From IMG/VR virus record IMGVR_UViG_3300043449_001485, positions 1 to 21,346 of that record: 21,346 nt of DNA. The stretch is one strand, 5' to 3'. Positions within the stretch are counted from its first letter, which is position 1. The number at the start of each line of letters is the position of its first letter. Positions 15,883 to 21,346 of this stretch are shown here, piece by piece. The position numbers were made by a program, and so were the translations under genes. The stretch comes from a virus. The notes beneath the pieces are model-generated. The model made no database searches and was not told where the DNA came from. It saw only the letters and a list, made by a program, of their open reading frames with translations.

Positions 15883-16264
15883 ACTTCGCTCCTGAGAAGG
15901 CGGTATGGAAGTTGACCTGCACCTCGTAGAAGTTGCCGTCCGACACCGGGAACGAGATCGGCAGGCTGGTCGGGTACATGTGCTTGACGGACATGCCGTC
16001 GAGCTCCTCGTTGTAGAGGGTGAGCGCGAGCATGACCTCGCGCATGAGCTCCAGCGCCTTGGTGTACTCGGGCGAGCGCACGACGACCATGAAGGGCGAC
16101 TTGAAGTAGCCAGGAAGCTCGTGGTCGATGGTGACGCCCGACAGCGGACTGCGAAGCATGATCGCGGTCTTGGCTTCCATCGGCATGAAGTTGATGAAGA
16201 GCGTCTTGCCCTGGACGCCCAGGCCCTCGAACTCCAGCTTGTTGGCGATTGGCATCAAGTCCAT
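15866..16264 (-). CDS. Probable tail terminator protein, 132 residues
   Basis: The start is the ATG at 16264 (MDLMPIANKLEFEGLG), which follows the previous stop by 2 nt and has GGAG 6 nt upstream. The frame runs open further upstream but that part is out-of-frame translation of the previous gene. The size, the opening helix, KTLFINFMP, the long helix ALELMREVMLALTLY and the final beta segment YEVQVNFHTAF fit the tail-terminator / minor capsid family, which caps the tail tube at the head-proximal end. The place just before the gp10-like gene and the tube gene supports this. No single catalytic motif is expected. A related neck role cannot be excluded. Confidence 0.7.
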   Translation of the reverse strand: MDLMPIANKLEFEGLGVQGKTLFINFMPMEAKTAIMLRSPLSGVTIDHELPGYFKSPFMVVVRSPEYTKALELMREVMLALTLYNEELDGMSVKHMYPTSLPISFPVSDGNFYEVQVNFHTAFSGAKYGYAA

Positions 16265-16266
16265 GT

Positions 16267-16611
16267 TCAGCTCCAGACCGAGGCGGTGATTTCGTAGTGA
16301 TCCAGCACGCCGCCCACCGAGTAGCGCGGGTGCTTGGAGAGGATTCGCAGCTTCGAGCCGCCCACGTCGATCAGGTCGTCGATGTTGGCCGCAGTCGTTG
16401 CGGTCAGAAGGATCAACGAGTCGCCCACCAGTTCCTTGGCATTGCCGCGAGACGCGGAGCTGTCCGCGCGAACGGCGCTCTTCATGTTGGTGGTGACGAG
16501 GCGCACGATCGCGCACTGCTCGCGCACCTTGGTGGCGGCAAGCGGCTGGCCGTAGACATCCGTGCGACCGGATGCCACGGTGATGTAGCAGACTTGGTTA
16601 GGACGGAACAT
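16267..16611 (-). CDS. Probable head closure (stopper) protein, 114 residues
   Basis: A small beta-rich protein of the size of head-tail stoppers. It begins MFRPNQVCYITVASGRTDVYG, where G.TDVYGQP recalls the exposed loop region of the family, and ends LRILSKHPRYSVGGVLDHYEI. It overlaps the upstream gene by 14 nt and is 2 nt from the next ATG. Stopper proteins bind below the adaptor ring and keep DNA in the filled head until the tail joins. The identification rests on size, fold-like pattern and position between adaptor and terminator, so it is moderate. The Shine-Dalgarno is weak, as expected for translation coupled to the overlapping gene. Confidence 0.6.
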   Translation of the reverse strand: MFRPNQVCYITVASGRTDVYGQPLAATKVREQCAIVRLVTTNMKSAVRADSSASRGNAKELVGDSLILLTATTAANIDDLIDVGGSKLRILSKHPRYSVGGVLDHYEITASVWS

Positions 16612-17272
16612 GAGGGCCGATCTTCGCGGTTGCGTTGTAATGAAAGACGGTCTCGGCGATGTCGTCGAAGCTCGGGTAGCCTGGCGTGGCGCCTGACATC
16701 GAGAAGACCAGTCCGTTGTTCTTGTGGCCAGGATCGTCGTAGATCACCTGCGCCAGATCGCTCTCCCAGGAGAACGCGACCATCTGTTGCTGAAGCCACG
16801 TCTGGTAGGCGAACTGACGGGCCTGTGACTTGACGAAGGGCGCGGCCTGGAAGGTGCGTCCCGATGCGGATGTCACGTTGAACTCGGGTGTGGAGAGCTT
16901 GCGTTGCAGCAGCAGGCCCATCGCGCCGTGAACTTCACCGACCGCATCCAGCTCGTTGTTCTTGGCGCCCTTCATGCGGTTCGAGAGCGACTGGATGTTC
17001 TGGCCGGTCACGCGGGCGAGCTCCTCACTGAAGCCCTGCGAAAGCGCTTTGACGGTGTCCAGATCGCTCACACCGACATAGTCAGCAATCGAGCGATTGG
17101 CGGTCTTCAGGAACGTCTCACGCAGCTCGGATGCGGTGCGCTCGAACTGTGTGATGAGCATCGGGGACACGGAGACCCCCGGCGCCATCACCGACAGGTA
17201 GCGGCCCGAGAGTGCGAAGAGGAAGAGCTCGTACTCCGACTTCAGGCGAATTGCGAAGCCTTCGTACTGCAT
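16598..17272 (-). CDS. Unrecognised neck-region structural protein, 224 residues
   Basis: I do not recognise this protein. The ATG at 17272 (MQYEGFAIRLKSEYELFLFAL) shares one base with the adaptor stop (TGATG), typical of coupled translation; the frame continues upstream to an ATG at 17338, but that part lies inside the adaptor gene. The N-terminal 110 residues are mainly helical and charged (FERTASELRETFLKTANRS, DLDTVKALSQGFSEELAR). A middle segment is SNRMKGAKNNELDAVGEVHG. The C-terminal third has DDPGHKNNGLVFSMSGATPG and YPSFDDIAETVFHYNA, which might recall minor head / morphogenesis proteins, but weakly. It lies between adaptor and stopper, so a neck or minor head role is likely. No membrane segment, signal peptide or catalytic motif is visible. 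Confidence 0.8.
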   Translation of the reverse strand: MQYEGFAIRLKSEYELFLFALSGRYLSVMAPGVSVSPMLITQFERTASELRETFLKTANRSIADYVGVSDLDTVKALSQGFSEELARVTGQNIQSLSNRMKGAKNNELDAVGEVHGAMGLLLQRKLSTPEFNVTSASGRTFQAAPFVKSQARQFAYQTWLQQQMVAFSWESDLAQVIYDDPGHKNNGLVFSMSGATPGYPSFDDIAETVFHYNATAKIGPHVPS

Positions 17273-18120
17273 CAGCCACGTCCGATCCGCTTGGCAAAGC
17301 TCACGTAGTAGCTCAGGTAGCCGAGCGCACGTCGGCACACGGGCAGGGTCAGCATGTGGCCCTGGACGAACTTCGTCGTGCTCTCGCCGATCTTTTCTTC
17401 GATGACGCCAGCGGTACGCCGCGCATCATCAGGCTCGCCGCCCAGAATGTAGTTGGCCTCGACCACCTGGGCCTGGCGCAACGCACGCTTGAACTTCTCC
17501 GGCAGTTGGTTGAACTGGGTCTCGTTCAGCAGGTTCAGGTTGCCGTTAAAGAGGAACAGGCTGTTGCGAGCCACGTAGGACGACTGGAACGAGCCCTCGG
17601 GCACGTAGTTCAGGCTGTCCTGACCGAAGTTCACGTTGGAGTTCAGCATGTTGAAGTTCAACTGCGTGATGTGCTCCCGAGCGTCCATCAGTGCGGCGAT
17701 CTGGTCGCGCTCACTTGCGGCATTGAATGCGGCGATGTTGGGCATGTCGAGCGCCGTCAGTTGAGCCATCGGAAACGTCTGGAAGCTCGTCTCGGGAATC
17801 TTCAGCGGATCGGTTGTCTCGATCGCGTAGGTCTTGCTGATGCCGATTGTTCCGGTGTCGGTCGCGCAGCGCAGCTCCACGGTGCGAATCTCGCGAGTTG
17901 CGGACGCCGTGAGCTGGTTGGATGTCGTGGGGATGACGACGACAGCCTGGCTGTCACCCGAGGTGAAGCTCGCCAGGCTGGCTTGTGGGACAAGCGCCAC
18001 GCCGTTCATGTCCAGCACCGAGTACTGGACGGAGTTGACGCTCAGTTCATTCCCCGCCGCATCGACGAGGTCGATGGTGAGTGTGACTTCCGTGCCGGCA
18101 AGGTAGATGTCGAGCGCCAT
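17272..18120 (-). CDS. Head-tail adaptor protein with Ig-like N-terminal domain, 282 residues
   Basis: The C-terminal half has the pattern of adaptor proteins that sit under the portal: an early helix (RDQIAALMDAREHITQLNF), a middle loop, then LPEKFKRALRQAQVVEANYILGG, RRTAGVIEEKIGESTTKF and a final helix (LPVCRRALGYLSYYV). Ordinary adaptors are about 100-180 residues. Here about 105 extra residues come first, beta-rich with alternating hydrophobic positions (GTEVTLTIDLVDAAGNELSV, VQYSVLDMNGVALVP, IRTVELRCATDTG), which look Ig-like. GGAG stands 6 nt before the ATG, 3 nt after the previous stop. The protein likely links the capsid vertex to the stopper, with the extra domain exposed. The adaptor call is moderate; the Ig-like label is an inference from pattern only. 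Confidence 0.65.
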   Translation of the reverse strand: MALDIYLAGTEVTLTIDLVDAAGNELSVNSVQYSVLDMNGVALVPQASLASFTSGDSQAVVVIPTTSNQLTASATREIRTVELRCATDTGTIGISKTYAIETTDPLKIPETSFQTFPMAQLTALDMPNIAAFNAASERDQIAALMDAREHITQLNFNMLNSNVNFGQDSLNYVPEGSFQSSYVARNSLFLFNGNLNLLNETQFNQLPEKFKRALRQAQVVEANYILGGEPDDARRTAGVIEEKIGESTTKFVQGHMLTLPVCRRALGYLSYYVSFAKRIGRG

Positions 18121-18123
18121 TGA

Positions 18124-18549
18124 TTACTCCGTAGGGCCTTGATGTTTCAGGATCGCTTCGATCAGGCCGACGATCGAGGTGCCCTTGACGCCAAGGGGAT
18201 CGGCGATGGCGCGAAGACCCGCGATACCGTCGGCATCGGCGATCTTGGCCAGGTCGTCCTTGGAGTAGGTCGTGCCGCTGGTTGGAGCGGCGGTCTTGGC
18301 TTGAGACTCGGCAGGTGCCGATGCCTCGCTGGAGCCGCTACCCACGAAAGCGGGTGCATCCATGTTGTTCAGGTACATGTCACCGACGTTGGCGGCCGAG
18401 CCGTCCTCCCAGTCAGCGCCGATGGCGGCCGAGATGCGGATCGCATCGATCGGCAGCACGTCACCTTCCGACAGGCCGTCCTTGAACATCACCACGCCCA
18501 TCTGGCCGGTGTACTTCTCAAAGCCCGCTTGGGTCAGGCGCAACTTCAT
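18124..18549 (-). CDS. Small capsid-associated paralogue with C-terminal HeH-like domain, 141 residues
   Basis: The first 45 residues (MKLRLTQAGFEKYTGQMG, then MFKDGLSEGDVL) are a diverged copy of those of the upstream neighbour. A Ser/Ala/Thr-rich linker follows (about 70-92). The last 45 residues (YSKDDLAKIADADGIAGLRAI, then DPLGVKGTSIVGLIEAIL) match the helix-extension-helix pattern found at the ends of various phage proteins, related to SAP/LEM nucleic-acid-binding folds. Its ATG overlaps the neighbour's stop by 4 nt (ATGA). It lies between the major capsid protein and the adaptor, where decoration, completion or head-tail proteins are usual, but I cannot assign a role. The HeH-like part could bind DNA or another virion protein. 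Confidence 0.85.
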   Translation of the reverse strand: MKLRLTQAGFEKYTGQMGVVMFKDGLSEGDVLPIDAIRISAAIGADWEDGSAANVGDMYLNNMDAPAFVGSGSSEASAPAESQAKTAAPTSGTTYSKDDLAKIADADGIAGLRAIADPLGVKGTSIVGLIEAILKHQGPTE

Positions 18550-18926
18550 TTGGCCACCTTCGTGACCTGAGCGGCGGCAGCTTCCTCGGCGGCGGCTTGC
18601 GCGGCAGCTTCGGCAGCGTCGGCTTCGGCACGCTCACGTTCAGCTTCGGCGGCCAGGCGCTCGGCTTCGGCAATCTTTGCTGCCGCATCCTGGTCCACAA
18701 CTTCTTGACCCTGCGAGGTCAATTCAGCGCCCTGGGCCTGTGTTTCGGCATCGCTTTGACCCGATGGGGTCACTTCTTCGCTGAAGCTCTCGACAGTGAA
18801 CATGGCCGCGACGTAAGCGGCTTGCTGGTCGCTCACCTCGTTGACGGACGTGCCGCCCTCGAACTTCACATCTCCGAGCAGACCCGTGAAGGTCTGGTAG
18901 CCAGATTGGGTAATACGGATTTTCAT
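18546..18926 (-). CDS. Small capsid-associated paralogue with Ala/Glu-rich tail, 126 residues
   Basis: The N-terminal domain (MKIRITQSGYQTFTGLLGDV, then KFEGGTSVNEV, AAYVAAMF) is a short beta-like unit shared with the next gene. The rest is a low-complexity helical stretch from about residue 75 (KIAEAERLAAEAERERAEAD, then AAEAAAQAAAEEAAAAQ) ending VTKVAK. Such a tail may form a coiled coil. It is the first gene after the capsid gene's terminator, with AAGGAG 6 nt before the ATG, and it overlaps the next gene by 4 nt. I do not recognise a family with known function. A decoration or head-completion role is a guess from position alone. Confidence 0.85.
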   Translation of the reverse strand: MKIRITQSGYQTFTGLLGDVKFEGGTSVNEVSDQQAAYVAAMFTVESFSEEVTPSGQSDAETQAQGAELTSQGQEVVDQDAAAKIAEAERLAAEAERERAEADAAEAAAQAAAEEAAAAQVTKVAK

Positions 18927-18940
18927 TGGGGACTCCTTAC

Positions 18941-18974
18941 AAAAGAAAAGGGCGAGCCTTATGAGCTCGCCCTT
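18941..18974 (-). terminator. Intrinsic terminator after the major capsid gene
   Basis: The minus strand has a perfect 10-bp stem, AAGGGCGAGC (18974..18965) with GCTCGCCCTT (18957..18948), a 7-nt loop and a TTTTCTTTT tract overlapping its end. It lies 36 nt past the capsid stop. Its layout is nearly the same as that of the terminator after the major tail gene. Confidence 0.92.
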
Positions 18975-18975
18975 G

Positions 18976-19004
18976 ATTCTACGTCAGTTGTGACTGACTC
19001 GCAA
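18976..19004 (-). promoter_or_regulatory. Candidate promoter overlapping the capsid terminator
   Basis: The minus strand reads TTGCGA, 17 nt, TAGAAT. The spacer is almost wholly the palindrome GTCAGT-CACA-ACTGAC (18998..18983). The -10 ends one base before the terminator's 5' arm, so the predicted start lies within that arm and its transcripts could not form the full stem. It would serve the two small paralogues and the neck genes. Confidence 0.5.
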
Positions 19005-19010
19005 CACCGA

Positions 19011-19922
19011 TTAGATGTTGGTCACGCCTTGCAGACGACCGATGGAGCGGGTGCTCTTCAGTGCCAGGCCGGTGTACCACTTCAGACGGATGCGGGTAGC
19101 ATCTTTGTTCTGAACGGTGCCGATGTTCTCGACCACGATACCGGCGTTGTCGCCGCCATACAGGCCGTGCAGACCGTCCAACTCGTTCAGACGCAGAGCG
19201 TAGACCGAGCAGGTGTCAGTGGCGGAGCCCTTGTCTTCGTCGCCGGCCAGGAACTCGTTCATGATGACCGGAATGCCGTTGTGAGTCAGCATGGGGCGGC
19301 CAAAGTTCTCGAGCTGCTGCATCACGGCGTCAGTGCCGTAAGTGGCGCGCAACAGAGCACGGAAGGCGCGGATCGTGCCGCGACGCATCACGAGCACGTC
19401 AGGACCGTTGGGCACGCTGTCAACCAGCTCGTCGAGCATGGTCAGGGTCAGCGCGTTGCCGTTCGCACCAGCAGACACGGTCTGGGTTGCGCCAGCGGCA
19501 GCAGCCAGAACGGGCAGGCCGTCGAACTCTTTGGCGTTGGCAGTGGCGTCGCCCTTGGCCAGTGTGCGGTGGAATTCGCGAGACACGGCCTTGGCCTTCT
19601 TCGCGATCTGCACAGCCATCTGGTCGTTGGTGTCGCCCATTGTGGATTGCAGGAACTTGTCCACGTCCACGTCGCCAGCCAGGATACGCAGCTTGGCCAC
19701 GACTTCAGTGAAGGTCGCAGCGGATTCGCTGATCGCTTCATTGGGGTCAAGCCATGCAGCACCACCCAGGGTGTTTTCACGGTTGTAAACGTATGCCTTG
19801 CCATTCACGCCGATGAACGGCAGAACGGCCATCAGGTCATCACGTTCGATGATCTGGTCGATAACGCCAGCGATGAGCTGGTTGTTACTCAGTTTCTCAG
19901 CTTCTGCGCGGAGGAGAGCCAT
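19011..19922 (-). CDS. Major capsid protein, 303 residues
   Basis: It directly follows the scaffolding gene, is flanked by its own promoter and terminator, and has the size and make-up of an HK97-fold coat protein. An N-terminal helix (SNNQLIAGVIDQIIERDDLM) is followed by LPFIGVNGKAYVYNRE, an E-loop-like region (AAWLDPNEAISESAATFTEV), the long spine helix (NDQMAVQIAKKAKAVSREFH), then EFDGLPVL and the axial-domain pattern PNGPDVLVMRRGTIRAFRAL with GRPMLTHNGIPVIMNEFL. No cleavage site or maturation protease gene lies between portal and capsid genes. The separate scaffold suggests assembly without a fused delta domain. AAAGGAAA precedes the ATG. The leader can fold (TGCCTC with GAGGCA). HK97 fold is inferred from pattern, not from a structure. 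Confidence 0.9.
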   Translation of the reverse strand: MALLRAEAEKLSNNQLIAGVIDQIIERDDLMAVLPFIGVNGKAYVYNRENTLGGAAWLDPNEAISESAATFTEVVAKLRILAGDVDVDKFLQSTMGDTNDQMAVQIAKKAKAVSREFHRTLAKGDATANAKEFDGLPVLAAAAGATQTVSAGANGNALTLTMLDELVDSVPNGPDVLVMRRGTIRAFRALLRATYGTDAVMQQLENFGRPMLTHNGIPVIMNEFLAGDEDKGSATDTCSVYALRLNELDGLHGLYGGDNAGIVVENIGTVQNKDATRIRLKWYTGLALKSTRSIGRLQGVTNI

Positions 19923-19975
19923 TTGATTTCCTTTCGAGGAGGGGTTTATTCAATGCCTCGGTCCTTACGTCGCTC

Positions 19976-20039
19976 TAAGTCACCGATGAGGCAGGACTAT
20001 ACCACACTTTGTGGCAAATTGCAAGTCATCGGTGACTTA
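19976..20039. repeat. 14-bp perfect inverted repeat framing the capsid promoter
   Basis: TAAGTCACCGATGA (19976..19989) and TCATCGGTGACTTA (20026..20039) are exact reverse complements separated by 36 bp. The right arm is part of a smaller palindrome, AAGTCA-TCGG-TGACTT (20023..20038). The promoter lies between the arms, with one arm at the -35 and the other near the predicted start. This fits a pair of operator sites or a large hairpin. Confidence 0.85.
19996..20024 (-). promoter_or_regulatory. Candidate promoter for the major capsid gene
   Basis: The minus strand reads TTGCAA, 17 nt, TATAGT, the best promoter-like sequence in the window apart from its framing. The spacer ends with the dyad CCACA-AAG-TGTGG directly before the -10. 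The start would fall near 19989, giving a leader of about 65 nt before the capsid ATG. Confidence 0.6.
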
Positions 20040-20043
20040 TAAC

Positions 20044-20937
20044 TTACATGACCTTGAGACCTTTCAATCCGGATGCAATCTTGGAAATGCCATCAGTAGG
20101 CACATCTGTCTTTTGCTGACCGGACGGCTTGCGTGAATCCGAGCCTGCGCCAGGTTTCATCTTGCTCTTCAGGAGGTGATCTTTCTCGGGATCGGCCTCG
20201 ATGATCTTGCGAAGTGCGCTCTCGAAGTCCACGGTGTTGCCGTACTGATCGACGATCGCGGTGCGGTTGGCAGCGCCACGGGGCTTGTCATAGCCCACGA
20301 CCTTGCCGTCTTCCACGTCGAAGTAGTCACCGTAGATCACACGGGTCTTGGCAGGTGTCAGGGTCAGCTCTTCCGAGATGAACTTCGACTGCGAGAACTG
20401 CGTGCCGATCGACAGGTCTTTGATCGTGCCTTCGGTGTTGTTCAGCTTGGCGGTCAGCGCGGCGATCTGGTCTTGCAGCGTCTTGACTTCCTTGCCGTGC
20501 TCTTCCGCCATGCGGCCCTTCAGGCGGTCCCAGTCACCCTTGGCTTCCAGCGCCTTTTCTTCGGCGGACTTCTGGTCGGCGAGCAGCTTGCGGACGGCTT
20601 CGGGATCGATGCCCTCGAACGCTTTCAGGGCGTCCTGGGTCTTCTTGAGTTCGGCGTTGGCTTTGTCCAGCGCTTCCTTCTTCTTCATGTTCTCTTTGAG
20701 CAGGCGAGCTTCCTCGTCGCTCGGCTTCTTGCTGCCGGCAGCATCTTCAGCAGCCTTCTTTGCTGCTTCCGCAGCGGCAGCAGCAGCGGCCTCTTCGCTA
20801 GCCTTTGCGGCAGCAGCTTCTGCGGCAGCTTTCGCAGCAGCGTCATCGCCACTACCACCGCCACCACCACCACCGTCGCCACCGTCTCCGTTCATCGGTG
20901 CCAGGTATTTACGTGCAACATTGCGTGTAACAAACAT
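20044..20937 (-). CDS. Probable scaffolding protein, 297 residues
   Basis: It sits directly before the major capsid gene. After a short start (MFVTRNVARKYLAPMNGDGG) come a Gly-rich stretch and about 45 residues that are mostly Ala, Lys and Glu. A long charged coiled-coil region follows (about 75-180: LLKENMKKKEALDKANAELK, KKTQDALKAFEGIDPEAVRK, EVKTLQDQIAALTAKLNNTE). The C-terminal part has SKFISEELTLTPAKTRVIYG and DQYGNTVDFESALRKIIEAD, and ends in a basic tail (SKIASGLKGLKVM). Coiled-coil body, basic C-terminus and gene place are the marks of capsid scaffolds, which guide coat assembly and then leave the procapsid. GGAAGG stands 7 nt before the ATG. No protease motif is seen. The family is inferred. 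Confidence 0.8.
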   Translation of the reverse strand: MFVTRNVARKYLAPMNGDGGDGGGGGGGSGDDAAAKAAAEAAAAKASEEAAAAAAAEAAKKAAEDAAGSKKPSDEEARLLKENMKKKEALDKANAELKKTQDALKAFEGIDPEAVRKLLADQKSAEEKALEAKGDWDRLKGRMAEEHGKEVKTLQDQIAALTAKLNNTEGTIKDLSIGTQFSQSKFISEELTLTPAKTRVIYGDYFDVEDGKVVGYDKPRGAANRTAIVDQYGNTVDFESALRKIIEADPEKDHLLKSKMKPGAGSDSRKPSGQQKTDVPTDGISKIASGLKGLKVM

Positions 20938-20982
20938 TTTTTCGCCTTCCAGACCGTTCGCTTGGTCATTGAGTTGTGGTTA

Positions 20983-21004
20983 CGCCAGCAGTCTCTTGCC
21001 GGCG
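20983..21004 (-). other. Hairpin between the portal-like and scaffold genes
   Basis: The minus strand can form CGCCGGCA / TGCTGGCG (8 bp with one G-U pair) over a 6-nt loop, in the 77-nt gap. No T tract follows, so it is not a standard terminator. It could be an mRNA processing or stability element. The rest of the gap shows no convincing promoter. Confidence 0.5.
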
Positions 21005-21014
21005 TTGCGGGGGC

Positions 21015-21346
21015 TTATTCCCCCTTCGAGGAGCCAACGGCTCCTTGATTCGATTCGGGCTTGGTCGCCTCCTTCACACCGGACGCAGGCTTGTTGGGGT
21101 CTGCGGTCAGTGTTGCGGGGTCAACGGGCCAGCCCTTGAGCTCTTTCTCCATCTTGGCGCGAAGCTCTTTGGCCAACTGGGGAAAGAGTTTGTCCAGCAC
21201 GGACTTCATCTGCTCTTGGCGAACCGCGTCCGGAGCGCTGATGAGCATGAGTCGTGCTGCGATGTCGAACTCGTCGTAGAGGCCACGGGTGTCGAAGTCA
21301 TCAGGGTAGGAGACGAGCTCCGCGCCGTTGACCTCTTCACCGCTCC
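21015..21346 (-). CDS. C-terminal 109 residues of a probable portal protein (5' end outside window)
   Basis: The frame is open from the right edge to a TAA at 21015; its start lies outside. The visible part begins SGEEVNGAELVSYPDDFDTRG and continues through IAARLMLISAPDAVRQEQMK, a helix with LDKLFPQLAKELRAKMEKEL, and a Pro/Lys-rich disordered end finishing GAVGSSKGE. It lies directly upstream of the scaffold and capsid genes, the usual place of a portal gene, and a helical segment followed by a disordered tail is common at portal C-termini. No diagnostic portal motif is in the visible part, so another head protein (for instance a minor head protein or a protease-scaffold) remains possible. 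Confidence 0.5.
   Translation of the reverse strand, partial: SGEEVNGAELVSYPDDFDTRGLYDEFDIAARLMLISAPDAVRQEQMKSVLDKLFPQLAKELRAKMEKELKGWPVDPATLTADPNKPASGVKEATKPESNQGAVGSSKGE

Noticed and set aside
16265-16516. Upstream ATG start for the tail terminator-like gene at 16516
   Set aside because: The added 84 residues are Arg/His-rich out-of-frame translation of the stopper gene; the ATG at 16264 has a good GGAG.
1-21346. tRNA genes, CRISPR arrays, insertion sequences, attachment sites, lysis or integrase genes, or a defence cargo gene
   Set aside because: I looked for cloverleaf-like segments, spaced direct repeats, transposase-like frames and cargo genes between structural genes; none is present, and every gap is under about 125 nt.

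Overview
The window is one continuous structural module of a tailed bacteriophage or prophage with a long, non-contractile, lambda-type tail (siphovirus morphology). Every supported gene is on the minus strand, so transcription runs from the right end of the window to the left. The DNA is GC-rich with tight gene packing. The tail-tip genes resemble lambda M-L-K-I-J, which implies a Gram-negative host. A GC-rich proteobacterium, perhaps betaproteobacterial, is my best guess, but no host gene is present to confirm it. No integrase, tRNA, attachment site or bacterial flank is visible, so free phage and prophage cannot be told apart.

Head and neck (right, about 21346 to 15421): the C-terminal end of a probable portal protein, a scaffolding protein with Gly- and Ala-rich N-terminus, the major capsid protein, two tandem small paralogues (the second ending in a helix-extension-helix-like domain), a head-tail adaptor with an added Ig-like N-terminal domain, an unrecognised 224-residue neck-region protein, a probable head-closure (stopper) protein, a tail-terminator-like protein and an HK97 gp10-like protein.

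Tail (15323 to 1): major tail (tube) protein carrying an inserted beta-rich domain; tail assembly chaperones G and G-T, joined by a textbook -1 frameshift site (GGGAAAC); a 1421-residue tape measure protein; then M, L, K, I and J, in lambda order and mostly with overlapping ends. J is enlarged to 1911 residues by nine tandem fibronectin-III-like repeats. A tail fibre gene follows and runs off the left edge.

The least expected part is regulatory. Lambda reads its whole late region from one promoter. Here six sites carry promoter-like -35/-10 pairs directed along the genes: before the capsid, small-paralogue, major-tail, chaperone and fibre genes, and inside K before I and J. Most have a dyad of the form TCA-N4-TGA or CCAC..GTGG just before the -10. 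Two of them abut or nearly abut an intrinsic terminator, so their predicted start lies inside the terminator's 5' arm. One is framed by a 14-bp perfect inverted repeat. These are sequence readings, not measured promoters.
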